This document shows positions 20,038-32,790 of a stretch of DNA of 64,000 nt, in pieces (positions within the stretch are counted from its first letter, which is position 1; every line of letters starts with the position of its first letter). The notes under the pieces were generated by a model. That model made no database searches. It worked only from the letters and a program-made list of their open reading frames with translations, and was not told the DNA's origin. Where the stretch lies: positions 14,784,450-14,848,449 of the forward strand of contig CM018052.1 of assembly GCA_008638375.1 (NCBI GenBank). The letters are read 5' to 3'. A program made the translations under genes and the position numbers. This DNA comes from Nyssa sinensis (Eukaryota; Streptophyta; Magnoliopsida; Cornales; Nyssaceae).

Positions 20038-23013
20038 ATGGATAAGAGTTGGATGGACTTGAGGGGTAGGCATTTGCCAGGGTATGTGAAGGGGATCAAA
20101 GATTTTATTGAGTTTGCTCGTGCATCTGCAAATGGGAGAAATAGGATAAGATGTCCATGTAGGAGGTGCAATAATAGGGATTATATGCACATAGATGAGG
20201 TCAAAGAGCACCTACTGGAACACGGGATGGACAAGCGGTATACGTGTTGGGAATTTCATGGGGAACGCCGTGACGTACGAGTGGTATTTGATGATGAAGA
20301 AGAAGACGATGATGTTGACTTTGGTAATAATGTTGGGGTTGGTTACGAAGGCTTGCCACAAATGCTGGCAGACTTGCAGGGGGCTACAACTGGGGCGAGT
20401 AGTCACAGGAGTGACACGGGACCATCGACCGCGTTTGAGTCGTTGTTGAGGGAAGCAAGGCAGCCGTTATACCCGGGTTGTGATAAGTTTTCCAAACTGG
20501 ACTTTCTCGTGAAACTCCTTCATCTTAAGACCATCAATCGTTGGAGTAACAAATCAGTCACTATGGCCATTGAATTGATTAAAGCAGTGCTTCCTACTGG
20601 GGAGACCCTTCCGAACTCATATTACGAGGCGAAAAGAATATTAAGAGATTTGGGCCTCGGGTATATTCCCATACATGCTTGCAAAAACGATTGCATGTTA
20701 TTTTGGAAGGAGACTGAACATTTGAAGGAGTGTACGGTGTGCCACGAACCCAGGTACAAGCTGAATGAAGGAAAGAAGAAGACAATTCCGCACAAGGTGC
20801 TTAGATATTTTCCCTTAAAACCGAGGCTACAAAGGTTGTACATGTCTCAGAAGACGGCAGAAGATATGCGGTGGCATAAGGAGAAGCGTGTTGCTGAGGA
20901 AAATGTATGTAGGCATCCGGCAGATTCACAAGCTTGGGCTGAGTTTGATACAAATCACGAATGGTTTGCAAATGAGCCACGTAATGTATGACTTGGTTTG
21001 GCTAGCGACGGTTTCAACCCGTTCGGTGACATGAGTAATGCCTACAGCATGTGGCTGGTGTTGCTTGTGCCGTATAACTTGCCACCGTGGAAATGCATGA
21101 AAGAACCATTTATCTACATGTCGTTGCTTATTCCAGGGCCGAAGTCTCCTGGTAATGAAATTGATGTGTACTTGCGTCCTTTAGTGGACGAGTTGAAGGA
21201 ATTGTGGGAGGTGGGAGTGGAGGCATACGACGTCTCTAAGAATGAGACATTTCAATTGCATGCCGCGTTACTTTGGACCATAAATGACTTTCCAGCATAC
21301 GGGAACTTGTCTAGGTGGAGCACTAAGGGGTATCTGGCATGTCCAGTTTGCAATAAGGATGCATGTTCCGTACATTTGTCAAATGGGAGGAAAATATGTT
21401 ACATGGGCCATCGTCATTTTCTACCGCCATCGCATGGCTGGCGAAATCGGCAGAAGCATCTATTTGATGGACAAATTGAGCGCAGATTGCCACCTCCATT
21501 GTTGTCTGCCAAAGACGTGTTAGCGCAATTGGCAGTCATCCAACTAGTGAGGTTTGGGAAGATACCGGGTAGTAAGAAGAGGAAGCGTACTGATGTGGAC
21601 TTAAATTGGACGAAGAAGAGCATATTTTTTGATTTGCCATACTGGGAGACTCTTAAGTTGAAGCACAATTTGGATGTGATGCACATTGAGAAAAACATAT
21701 GTGATAATGTGCTGGGAACTGTAATGAACATTGAAGGGAAGACAAAAGATAGTGTTAAAGCCCGGTTGGACTTGCAGGAGCTGGGAATAAGGAAAGAGCT
21801 GCACTTAATACATAGCGGTGATAAATATATCGTGCCTCCTGCACAGTATATGCCAATAGGTGCCCGTATATATGAATGGTGTCATCCTCAAGACTTGGAA
21901 AGAGCCTACTACACCGTGCTCAACAACTGCGAGGAGACATTGCCATATTTTAAGTAAGTTTATCGAAATCATTGCAATACTTCGTTAATATACAAATGTA
22001 AGTTACATATAACATATTTCATCTTATGCAGTGAGCATACGCTCGAGCTTCAGAGAGAACATGTATCAAGTTTTGATCTGGAGCAAAGACAGAAAAATTT
22101 GTTTCCAAAGTGGTTCGGAGATCACGTAAGAATATGTTTCAATTAATTGTAATTGTATTAGTTAATGCATTTGTATAGTGATAATTTTGTACTTGTATTG
22201 AATTAATAGATGAAACTATTACGCCACCAACAATCTCCTGAGGCGTACGATCAATTATATTCCTTGGCATGTGGTCCTGATAAAAGAATATCCCGCTACA
22301 CCGGTTTAATTGTTGATGGTGTTCGATTTCACACGAGGGAACGTGAGGTCATCCGACGAACACAGAATAGCGGGGTCCTTGTTGAAGGAGATGGTGACGG
22401 AGGACAGACTGTAGAGTACTATGGTGTTTTAAAAGACATCATACAGTTGCATTATTGTTACGGTCATTCTGTATATATTTTTAAATGTGATTGGTGGGAT
22501 GTAACTAATAAGAAGACTGGAATGCAGATTGATAAGCACTTCATAAGTGTTAATACGTCACGTACGACATTTAAAGATGATCCGTATGTTTTGGCATCAG
22601 TTGCAAAACAAGTTTTCTATTTGAAGGACACAAAAATAAGAGGTGATTAGCATGTTGTCCAAAAAATAAAAACTAGAAATGTTTATGATGTCCTAGAAGT
22701 TGGCGAGGGAGATGAAGAGTTGGAGAGGATTGAGGAGGCACTACAAGAAGAGTCTCAAACTGCACACGATGGTGTTGTGCGGCATGATCAGGAAGATGTT
22801 AGTTCGTATCGGTTGAATAGAACTGATGTAGAACCAATTCATGTCGTAGCTTCTGACGTCACCAATACCACACAATTAGATCCGAGGGATGCAACGTTCA
22901 TTAATGATGATGATGACGAGGAAAGTGATTTTGATGATGATACATTGTTAGAGTATTGTACCGAGACTGAAGAAAAGTCAAGTTCAGATGATGATACAAA
23001 CTCAGATGAGTAA
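20038..23013 (+). pseudogene. TNP2-like CACTA transposase gene with two nonsense codons
   Basis: Presumed exons are 20038-21953, 22032-22125 and 22210-23013, joined by GT-AG introns with consistent phase. Residues 1-77 form the transposase-associated domain (KSWMDLRGR, CPCRRCNN). The TNP2 core follows, with SYYEAKRILRDLGLGY, ASDGFNPFG, NDFPAYGNLSRW, HNLDVMHIEKN and PPAQYMP. The third exon is DUF4216-like (GVRFHTRERE, YGVLKDIIQL, VYIFKCDWWDV, QVFYL) and ends in an acidic tail. The usual DUF4218 segment between PPA and the later part looks deleted. TGA at 20989-20991 stands where the family usually has Arg before LGLASDGF; TAG at 22648-22650 stands where Trp precedes HVVQK. No frameshift is seen. 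The cut-and-paste enzyme would be truncated. Confidence 0.9.
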
Positions 23014-23129
23014 TTGTAATAGGTGTTACATGTGGTAAGATCAAGTGTAATCGATATTCAATTTTATGCTGTAATGGATTTTAATTTTTATGATGTAATG
23101 GAATTTACTTTTAACCTTTTGTTTTAGAT

Positions 23130-24599
23130 ATGGTTGGACCAGGATCACGTAGACGCGCAGCCCCGGTGGACCCATCGACCCCTTCCCCTTCCACTGGAGG
23201 ATCGACTGATCCTGAGATTGATGGTATGGATAGTTCCATTTTGTATTAATGCTTATATAAATATGGTACTAATTGTTTCTATTTTATTGTTTCTAAAGCT
23301 TCGGCCACCACCAGTGCTAGACGAGGGCGTGGTAGGTCGAAGAATCAGAGTTTGCAAACACAGATAGAGGCAGCAGGGGGTGCGCGACTCCGGATTGAGA
23401 TACCTGAGGGCTTGCTGAAGCCCGTTGGTGGGTGGGCACAGCAGTTCATTACAGAGGTCGACATCATTTCCCGACTACGCGCCCCACTCCATATTACTGA
23501 CTGGAGTCAGGTCACTCAGGAGGATCTACACGCTATTCATGCGCAGATCCTGGTATGTCTTTTATTATTGTGTTGAACTAAATTTTAACATTTATAATGC
23601 CGTAATGTTTTGACAATGACATGCTTTACAGGAGAAGTTTGACGTCGATCTCCACCTACCTCATGTAGCGAGGGCTGTGGATCGTTACCTGGGAGTCCGT
23701 TTCAAGGACTATCGACACCGTCTGCACATGCACTACGAGGCGGAGGTGGCAGCCGGTAGAGAGCCCCGTGACAGACCCTACAGGGGGGTGACGGTGGAGG
23801 ATTGGATGTTACTGTGCGACCGGTTCGCAAGTGATACATTCCAGGTAAAAATTGTTCAAATTACTTTTGTTGTCTGGTTTAAATCAGTATCATTTATACT
23901 AACCTTCTTTGTTTTGGCCAAGTGTAGGAACTAAGTAGGAAGAATAGCGAGAGTAGAAGCAAGCAGAAGGTGACCCACTGTGGTGGATCACGTTCTTTTG
24001 TACAGTATAGGCATGATATGGTAAGTTAATAAATGTATGAAGTTCTTATTGTATAATCTATTAATGAAATCACTCTTCATAAGCTACTATTTATTTGCTC
24101 CAGCGAGACCAGGACACCGGTGCACCACCCAGCCCCATTGATTTGTGGCACAGGACGCACTACAACCCCAATAAGGGTTGGGCTGGGCCTGAAGCACAGC
24201 GGCTTTATGTAAGTTTTTATGTAACTTGCTACAGTATTACTAATTTAATATTAATCTAAAGTTATAAAAGTAGTAACATGTATTTATGTTTTTATAGGAG
24301 GAGATGGTCCGGCTGCGTGATCAGCCGACACCTGAGGGTCAAGATCCGCCGACCGATGACCAGATACGGGAGACTGTTTTGGGCAAGAGGCGTGGCTATG
24401 TGCGTGGTTTAGGGACTGGGATGGCGCCGACGACATCATCCTTTGAGAGTGATGCTAGGGCACACTCAGCTACAGAGGCAGTTCAACAAGAGAATGTAGT
24501 GCTGCGCCAGAGACTAGATAGCCTCGAGGAGCGATATGCCGAGATACAGACTCTTTTGCAGACGATGATCAGCCAACAGCGTGACTCTTCACAACCTTG
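23130..24599 (+). CDS. Second En/Spm-type gene (Transposase_24-like), reads open
   Basis: Six exons can be placed: 23130-23223, 23299-23552, 23632-23844, 23928-24020, 24104-24208 and 24298-24599. All introns are GT-AG and all phases agree, giving about 353 residues without a stop. The N-terminus is Arg/Pro/Ser-rich. The middle has VTVEDWMLLCDRFAS, LSRKNSESRSKQ, THCGGSRSFVQY and DLWHRTHYNPNKGW, characteristic of the plant En/Spm family annotated Transposase_24. The C-terminus has a coiled coil (VQQENVVLRQRLDSLEERY). If exon 6 splices to 27386, a TGA stop forms across the junction; unspliced reading would end at 24690. It probably corresponds to the DNA-binding accessory protein of the element. 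Confidence 0.75.
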
Positions 24600-24645
24600 G
24601 TATGTTTTTAAAATTATATACTTTTGTAGATTTATTATTTATAGA

Positions 24646-27268
24646 AAATGCATCGAAACCACATCACACACCTCAAAAATGATAAAATAGACTTGCACGA
24701 ACTTACGACACTCGGTTCCGATACCCGGTTTGAAACTTATGCAAGTTTCAGCTCCAAAAAGGCCCATTTTGGGGTTTTGACAGACCAAAATGCCGGATAT
24801 CGGCCTAACTGCACCGAAACCACCTCACACACCTCACAAATGATAAAATAGACTTGCACGAACTTACGACACTCGGTTCCGATGCCCGGTTTGAAACTTA
24901 TGCAAGTTTCAGCTCCAAAAAGGCACATTTTGGGGTTTTGATAGACGAAAATGCCGGATATTGGCCTAACTGCACCGAAACCACCTCACACACCTCACAA
25001 ATGATAAAATAGACTTGCACGAACTTACGACACTCGGTTCCGATGCCCGGTTTGAAACTTATGCAAGTTTCAGCTCCAAAAAGGCCCATTTTGGGGTTTT
25101 GACAGACCAAAATGCCGGATATCGGCCTAACTGCACCGAAACCACATCACACACTTCAAAATGATAAAATAGACTTGCACGAACTAACGACCCTTGGTTC
25201 CGATGCCCGGTCTGAAATTTATGCAACTTTCAGCTCCAAAAAGGCCCATTTTGGAGTTTTGACAGACCAAAATGCCGGATATCAGCCGAACTGCACCGAA
25301 AATACCTCACACACCTCACAAATGATAAAATAGACTTGCACTAACTTACGACACTCAGTTCCGATGCCCGGTTTGAAACTTATGCAAGTTTCAGCTCCAA
25401 AAAGGCCCATTTTGGGGTTTTGACAGACCAAAATGCCGGATATCGGCCTAACTGTACCGAAACCACATCACACACCTCACAAATGATAAAATAGACTTGC
25501 ACGAACTTACGACCCTCGGTTCCGATGCCCGGTTTGAAATTTATGCAAGTTTCAGCTCCAAAAAGGCCCATTTTTGAGTTTTGACAGACCAAAAGGCCGG
25601 ATATCGGCCTAACTGCACCGAAACAACCTCACACACTTCACAAATAATAAATTAGACTTGCACGAAGTTACGACCCTCGGTTCCGATGCCCGGTTTGAAA
25701 TTTATGTAAGTTTCAGCTCCAAAAAGGCCCATTTTGGGTTTTTGACAGACCAAAATGCCGGATATCGGCCTAACTGCATCGAAACCACCTCACACACCTC
25801 ACAAATGATAAAATAGACTTGCACGAACTTACGACACTCGGTTCCGATGCCTGGTTTGAAACTTATGCAAGTTTCAGATCCAAAAAGGCCCATTTTGGGG
25901 TTTTGACAGACCAAAATGCCGGATATCGGCCTAACTGTACCAAAACTACCTCACACACTTCACAAATAATAAAATAGACTTGCACGAAGTTACGACCCTC
26001 GGTTCCGATGCCCGGTTTGAAATTTATGTAAGTTTCAGCTTCAAAAATGCCCATTTTGGGGTTTTGACAGACCAAAATGCCGGATATCGGCCTAACTGCA
26101 CCGAAACCACCTCACACACCTCGAAAATGATAAAATAGACTTGCACAAACTTACGACACTCGGTTCCAATGCCTGGTTTGAAACTTATGCAAGTTTCAGC
26201 TCCAAAAAGGCCCATTTTGGGGTTTTGACAGACCAAAATGCCGGATATCGGCCTAACTGCACCGAAACCACCTCACACACCTCACAAATGATAAAATAGA
26301 CTTGCATGAACTTACGACCCTCGGTTCCGATGCCCAGTTTGAAATTTATGCAAGTTTCAGCTCCAAAAAGGCCCATTTTGGGGTTTTGACAGACCAAAAT
26401 GCCGGATATCGGCCTAACTACACCGAAACCACCTCACACACCTCACAAATGATAAAATAGACTTGCACGAACTTACGACACTCGGTTCCGATGCCCGGTT
26501 TGAAACTTATGCAAGTTTCAGCTCCAAAAAGGCCTATTTTGGGGTTTTGACAGACCAAAATGCTGGATATCGGCCTAACTGCATCGAAACCACCTCACAC
26601 ACCTCACAAATGATAAAATAGACTTGCACGAACTTACGACACTCGGTTCCGATGCCCGGTTTGAAACTTATGCAAGTTTCAGCTCCAAAAAGGCCCATTT
26701 TGGGGTTTTGACAGACCAAAATGCCGGATATCGGCCTAACTGCACCTAAACCACATCACACACTTCACAAATGATAAAATAGACTTGCACGAACTCACGA
26801 CCCTCGGTTCCGATGCCCGGTTTGAAATTTATGCAAGTTTCAGCTCCAAAAAGGCCCATTTTGGGGTTTTGACAGACCAAAATGCCGGATATTGGCCTAA
26901 CTGCACCGAAACCACCTCACACACCTCACAAATGATAAAATAGACTTGCACTAACTTACGACACTCGGTTCCGATGCCCGGTTTGAAACTTATGCAAGTT
27001 TCAGCTCCAAAAAGGCCCATTTTGGGGTTTTGACAGACCAAAATGCCGGATATCGGCCTAACTGCACCGAAACCACATCACACACCTCACAAATGATAAA
27101 ATAGACTTGCACGAACTTACGACCCTCGGTTCCGATGCCCGGTTTGAAATTTATGCAAGTTTCAGCTCCAAAAAGGCCCATTTTGGGGTTTTGACAGACC
27201 AAAATGCCGGATATCGGCCTAACTGCACCGAAACCACCTCACACACCTCACAAATGATAAAATAGACT
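24646..27268. repeat. 161-bp satellite array, about 16 copies, inside the CACTA element
   Basis: Head-to-tail units of 161 bp are marked by CAGACCAAAATGCCGGATAT, which recurs at 24781, 24942 and 25103 and onward at the same spacing. Two unit types alternate irregularly. One has ACGACACTCGG with GAAACTTATG, the other ACGACCCTCGG with GAAATTTATG. The array lies in the presumed last intron of the second gene. Frames of about 70 residues on the minus strand recur with the repeat; because 161 is not a multiple of three they change frame from unit to unit and are not genes. Confidence 0.97.
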
Positions 27269-27385
27269 TATGATGCTTTATGTCGTTCTTACTATTTATG
27301 CATGCAAAAAAAAAAACTATTCACATTCTATGTTCATATATATTTAATAATTGTTCTAATATATGTTGTTTGATATTTATTTCAG

Positions 27386-27704
27386 ATTGATCGAGGATTA
27401 TTGTCGCACCGCCATCTTTATTTTTTGCATCGGAACTTGTTATTTTTATTTTTTATTTTCATGGACATCTGTTGTAACATTTTGGAGACAATTTTTAATT
27501 TTTCTATTTAGTGATGAATGGTACTGTTACAATTGTACATAATTAGTTTAATATATATATATATGAATGTATTTTTCTGTTTTAAAATATTCATTTCAGA
27601 ATACTTGGATTTTATTTTATATCAGGATGGATGATTGATACAGGTTTAAACAGGAACAAAATAATATTAAAACAAACTAGATCTGTCTGGGAAAAAAAAA
27701 AAAA
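27386..27704 (+). other. Last exon or 3' untranslated region of the CACTA genes
   Basis: A good acceptor (TATTTATTTCAG at 27374-27385) precedes ATTGATCGAGG. No long frame follows, and the sequence is T-rich up to the right subterminal repeats. It most likely holds the 3' untranslated exon and polyadenylation region of the element's transcripts. Confidence 0.45.
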
Positions 27705-28037
27705 AAACACTTTTAGCGACGCACACCATAGCGTCGCTAAAATTGATTTAAACATTCAGTATTAGCGACGCACAGTGTGCGTCGCTAATACTCAATTTTA
27801 GGCCCTTGGGAATTATTGGCGACGGAGCGTCCAATTATTAGCGACGCTATGTGTGCGTCGCTAATAGTTACTTTTAGCGACGCCAACGGTTTGTGCGTCG
27901 CTAATAGTATTTGCGACGGCGCTTTTTGTGACGCCTTAGCGACGCACGTTTGTACATCGCTAAAGAGCTTTAGCGACGCACAGTTGCATTATTAGCGACG
28001 CTCGCGCGCGTCGCTAATAGTGCATTTTGTTGTAGTG
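27705..28037. repeat. Right subterminal palindromic repeats of the CACTA element
   Basis: Repeated TTAGCGACGCAC and GTGCGTCGCTAA motifs, several in head-to-head pairs (27711-27740, 27762-27790, 27836-27863), lead to the terminal inverted repeat. They match the left end in motif and pairing. Confidence 0.9.
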
Positions 28038-28135
28038 GAGGATGGGAGACACAGCTAGTAAGATGGGTGTTGTGACAGGGGAAGGCTTCTTTTAGATGAG
28101 GTCCTTCGCCCCATTGCAATCCCTAGAAGAGAATC

Positions 28136-28433
28136 TGTCACAACCCGAAACCCACCCTGTGCCGATCTGGCATCGCGACTCCGATCCGACCCGACGGCCG
28201 AACCCGATTTTCCTTTTTCACTTTAACTTGACATTTATATGTGTGTTAGTTAACATGCAATCAGAAATTAAATACACAGTTCACAGTAATACAATAACCA
28301 ATCAAGATGATACAATATCAACAATGATGAGTCACATTACATAATAATCAACAGTAAGTCACATCATATGATAATGGCAATGACAATGATTATCCTAGTT
28401 CATGCAATGATGTATAGGATGATTCCCATGATT

Positions 28434-28468
<35 letters not shown>

Positions 28469-30841
28469 GAGCTCAGCATACCCTTTTGCAAACAGGTCTC
28501 CCCACCTGACTTGCTCATGTATACCCAGTCTACCGTAGGACTCAACATACCCTTTTGCATCCAGATCTTTCTACCTGCCACGCTCATGTACACCCAACCT
28601 ACACCCTTTAGTAGGATCCATCCGTACCCTTTTGCAATCAGAAACTACCATCTGACTTGCTCATGTAGACCCGACCTACTTTTCATAACAATAGTGGTTT
28701 GTAGTTATTTACTGATGTATGAAATGATCAAAACCCTCGTCCAGAGTATAACTTATGACGATGCAACATTTAAGCATCATAATCCAACAACATAATAATC
28801 ACATGCCAAAACATAGCATTTGATTCAAAACTCTTTACGAACTAGAACAAGCATCAATGTAATTTAATAACATCTGATTGCATAACACAATATAACAATA
28901 ACAAGCAACACATGCATAACACAGTTAATTCTTTGCCACGTACAGAGATCGGATTTTACTTACCTTTAATCACGATCCTAGTTCAGTTTTCTGTGAGTTT
29001 GCTTTTCCCTTTCGAGTCCTCTATAAATCAATAGATCATTCTCAGAATTAATGCTATTCATCAAATTTTATGTCTTTCTATCATAAGTAATTATAATACT
29101 AATTTACACTTTACCATTGAGTCCGAAATGCCGAAGAAAGTCGGTTTAGGCTTTTGCGGAATTTTATTTGGACTTTTAGATTGAAAAGGGTAAAATTGTC
29201 ATTTTATATTTTTTCATGTTTTTTATCCTTGGGACCCTGTCTCGTGAAACGAACCTCACCATTGGATTCAAAATGTTCGAGATAATAAAAATTGACTATT
29301 CATTTGCCTTATTTGGACTCCGTTTGACCCACTTTTGAGTTAGGGGTATTTTCGTAAAATTAATATTTTATTAATTTTTTCTATTTGGGCCACAATGAAA
29401 TTTTCTAAAATTTCTAGGGTCGGTTCATAATTCCCAATAGCTCTGGTCTGAACCAGTGGGCTCACTGGCCCAAACCCTAAACCGGTCTGACCCTTTACTA
29501 AACCAACTGGTTCAGTCTAATCCTGAGAACCAAAATAAGATAACCAATTTTCCTTTGTTTTCCATGGTTTGGATAACCCCAACCCAATTTCAATTTCCTA
29601 TATCTATATCCAAACAACCCGAGTTAATATTAAAATCAAACTCATAACGACACAGTTTCATTGCCCCATTAGATCCGGTCTAGTCCCAACCCGACCCGGG
29701 CCCAAATCCGGTTCTGTCTTGACCCGATATACCCCTCGATATTCCGGTCGTCTTCTCCGGTTTGTTTTCTTACCACAGTCACCGGAACAGTACCACCCTC
29801 ATTGTTTTTCAAGTTTTTAACGTCCATTTTTGTTGGTTTTTTGATCTATTCATGCCGAATTACATCCCAAAGTCTCAAGCTTCCATTAGAACAGTTTTAA
29901 ACTTAAGAAAACCATAGTTTTCATCATCCTTTTTTCCAGTTTTCGGCGTTGCACAGGCGACCCAATAATCGGCCATAAAATGGCCATTTCTTGACTGTTT
30001 AAACTGGTTCAAGTCGCGTTGGACTTCTGGAGATGTTTCCTATTGATTTCTAATTTAAAAATCAAGGTTTGTTTGATGGATAAAATTCCACCATGGTTAA
30101 CCGTATCTAAAAGTTCCAATTTTTTCCTGATTTCTTCTCATGTTTTGAGTCCTAATAATTCAGACTTGATTCTATAATAATATGGAGTAAATTTAAAGAA
30201 ATCAAGACGTAGTGGTTTACCTGTTTTAGCTGATTTTTGTTTTCCAATTTTCTCTAAAAATCAGTTCTCTTTCTCAATATTCTGCTTCTCCTGCTCCCTT
30301 CGTTTCCCTCTTCTCTCTTTTACTCACTTTCTTGTCCTATTCTCCCCTTAATTTCATACCTTGACCGAGTGTAAAGGTCGTGGCTTTGCCACCTGGTTAC
30401 ATGGAAACTCACGCACACACACTTGTACACACACGGCTGCTTGCATGCAGCCACTCTTTTTCTTATGCTTTTCTCTTCTTTTGATTTCCTATAACATGTA
30501 TTAGATAACATATATAATATATACAAGATACCCGCATATACACTTATATATTAAACATATATACATATATCAGTCACACACATATATATATGTCTAAGTT
30601 AATACCATATTTACATTTTCATATTTATGATTATACACACACATGTTTAAATACACTTACGTACACGTTTTCCTGCAATCGAGTTCCCGGTGTGAAGGAA
30701 CCCTGAGCATCGCATACTAATCTGTCATTAAATTGAGTGTCGATTTTATTTACAAAATAAAGTGGCGTACGGTTTGGGATTACATATCATGGCCCGGTCT
30801 AATCTGGGTCGGGTACCGACTAACTCGGGTCGGGTATCACA
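28136..30841 (-). repeat. Long LTR of a gypsy family (minus orientation, 2.7 kb)
   Basis: The left end is TGTCACAACCCGAAACC and the right end GGGTATCACA. Outside the right end lies TTCTATCTCCCTTAAATTG, which on the minus strand is a polypurine tract directly before the LTR start. A partial, inverted copy lies at 45163-46154. Internal landmarks are a (TA)n tract at 28437-28465 and three ~75-bp units with ACCCTTTTGCA(A/T)(A/C)CAG and CTCATGTA(T/C)ACCC (28470-28680). Such TGT(A/C)ACA...TGACA LTRs with a following AAGGGGGATAGAA tract fit Del/Tekay-type chromoviruses; that assignment is inference. No coding sequence is seen. Confidence 0.7.
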
Positions 30842-31212
30842 TTCTATCTCCCTTAAATTGAGATTTGTCCTCAAAACTCGAATGCTCATAATTCTAGGAA
30901 ACTCGATTCCTTCTTACTTATTCATCCAGTAATAATCTCTCTTAAGAGAACCATAACAATCCATGTGTGATCTAAGGGTTTCGGTGCTCTAATTCCAATA
31001 AATATAGGGGTATAAATCAACGTACAGAGGTAATATCAACTGTATATAAGTAGGTTGCTAACAATTGGGGAATACTTGTGGCCATTGACGTAGTAGCCTC
31101 GATATTCCTCGGGAAAATGGAATAAACTCTTCCTGCTTGCTGTGGTTCCATTTTCAAACCTAGAATCCACCCTGTGCGGATCTGGCATCGCGACTCCGAA
31201 ATCCACCATGAA
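30842..31212 (-). other. Internal remnant next to the long LTR, with polypurine tract
   Basis: A short stretch between two minus-oriented LTR units. Its left edge (30842-30862) is the polypurine tract on the minus strand. Its right part contains a loose extra copy of an LTR-end segment (AATCCACCCTGTGCGGATCTGGCATCGCGACTCC, 31146-31200), partly duplicated at the start of the next LTR. No gene is present; the minus-strand frame at 31036-31299 is chance. Confidence 0.45.
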
Positions 31213-31739
31213 TATCACGACCCGGAATCCACCTTGTACAGATTTGGCATCGCGACACCGATCCCACCCGATGGCCAAACCAGATTTTTGCCTTTTCATT
31301 TTAACCTGACATCTATATGTGAGTTATCAATATATGATCAATAATTAAATACACAGCGGAAGACTTTATACAATTTTACGTTGATAATACTAGAGTTCAT
31401 TAGTTTTACAGATCCAAAATTTCAAAATACAACTATCCCTAGGACGCGGAGTGATGGGAGAACATAGGACAAACATTATACTTTATTACCAAAAATATCC
31501 TTGCAGTACATCATCTGTAACCACCCTACGCCTATTCAGAGTTTCAACCCCCACTTCAAGGTACGACATCGTTACTTGCAAAATGTTGTGTAGTATCTGA
31601 TGAGCTATGAAAACTCAGTAAATAGTCCTTTACTTTATCAAGGATAGGTCAACATGTGGGGGTTCACATAACAAGATACACAGTTCATAGTAGTACAATA
31701 ACCAATCAAGATGATACAATATTAACAACGATAAGTCAC

Positions 31740-31837
31740 ATTACATGATAATCAACAGTAAGTCACATCACACGATAATAGCAATGACAATGATTATCCA
31801 ATTAGATGCAATGATGTGTAGAATGATCCCCATGGTT

Positions 31838-31893
<56 letters not shown>

Positions 31894-32790
31894 GTAGAAC
31901 TCAGCATACCCTTTCGCAAACAGGTCTGACCACCTGACTTGCTCATGAATACCTAGTCTATAGTAGGACTCAGCATACCCTTTTGCAACCAGATCTCTCT
32001 ATTTGCCTTGCTCATGTACACCCAGCCTACTCCCTTTAGTAGCGTCCAGCCATACCCTTTTGCAATTAAAAACTACCGTCTGATTTGCTCATGTAGACCC
32101 GACCTACTTTGCATGACAATAGTGGTTTGTAGTTATTGACTGATGTATAAAATGATCATGACTCCTGTCCATAGTATAACGTATGACGATGCAATATTTA
32201 AGCATCACAATCAAACAAATCATAATCACATGCTCAAAACATAGCATTTGACTTAATAATCTTTATGAATTAGAACAAGCATCAATGTAATTTTAAGTCA
32301 CATTACATAATGATGAAATGACAATGATTATCCAATCCAATGCAATGATGTATAGAATAATCCCATGATCTGATATATACATATACGTAGAACTCAGCAT
32401 ACCCTGTTGCAAACAGGTCTCACCACCTGACTTGCTCATGTATACCCAGTCTACCGTAGGACTCAGCATGCCCTGTTGCAAACAGATCTCTCTATCTGCC
32501 TTGCTCATGCACACCCAGCCTACACCCTTTAGTAAGATCCAGCCATACCCTTTTGCAATCAGAAACTACCGTCTGACTTGCTCATGTAGACCCGACCTAC
32601 TTCTTAAAATAATAGTGGATTGTAGTTATTTACTGATATATGAAATGATCATGACTCTCGTCCAGAGTATAACATATGACGATGAAATATTCAAGCATCA
32701 TATCTCATCTGTATAATAATCACATGCTCAAAACATAGCATTTGATTCAATAATGATCACATGCTCAAATATAATATTCAATCCACAGTA
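31740..32790. repeat. ~490-bp tandem duplication with (TA)n tract
   Basis: The block with GCAATGACAATGATTATCC, the (TA)n tract (31840-31892) and the ACCCTTTTGCA units is repeated from about 32290, this time with a short TATATACATATACG instead of the long TA run. The second copy has diverged, so the duplication is old. Confidence 0.7.

Larger units (their letters stand above)
16115..28037 (+). mobile_element. Complete CACTA (En/Spm) transposon, 11.9 kb
   Basis: The left end is CACTACAAAAAAT and the right end ATTTTGTTGTAGTG, an inverted CACTA terminus. Both sides are flanked by the 3-bp direct repeat GAG (16112-16114 and 28038-28040), the target-duplication length of this superfamily. Inside lie subterminal palindromic repeats, a promoter and 5' untranslated exon, a TNP2-like transposase gene with two nonsense codons, a second En/Spm-type gene that reads open, and a 161-bp satellite array. 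The layout is complete, but the transposase could not be made at full length, so the copy would need help from another element to move. Confidence 0.95.

Noticed and set aside
24737..27202. A dozen similar ~70-residue minus-strand frames (MVCQNPKMGLFGAE...)
   Set aside because: They repeat exactly with the 161-bp satellite and change frame each unit; no start context or conservation beyond the DNA repeat.
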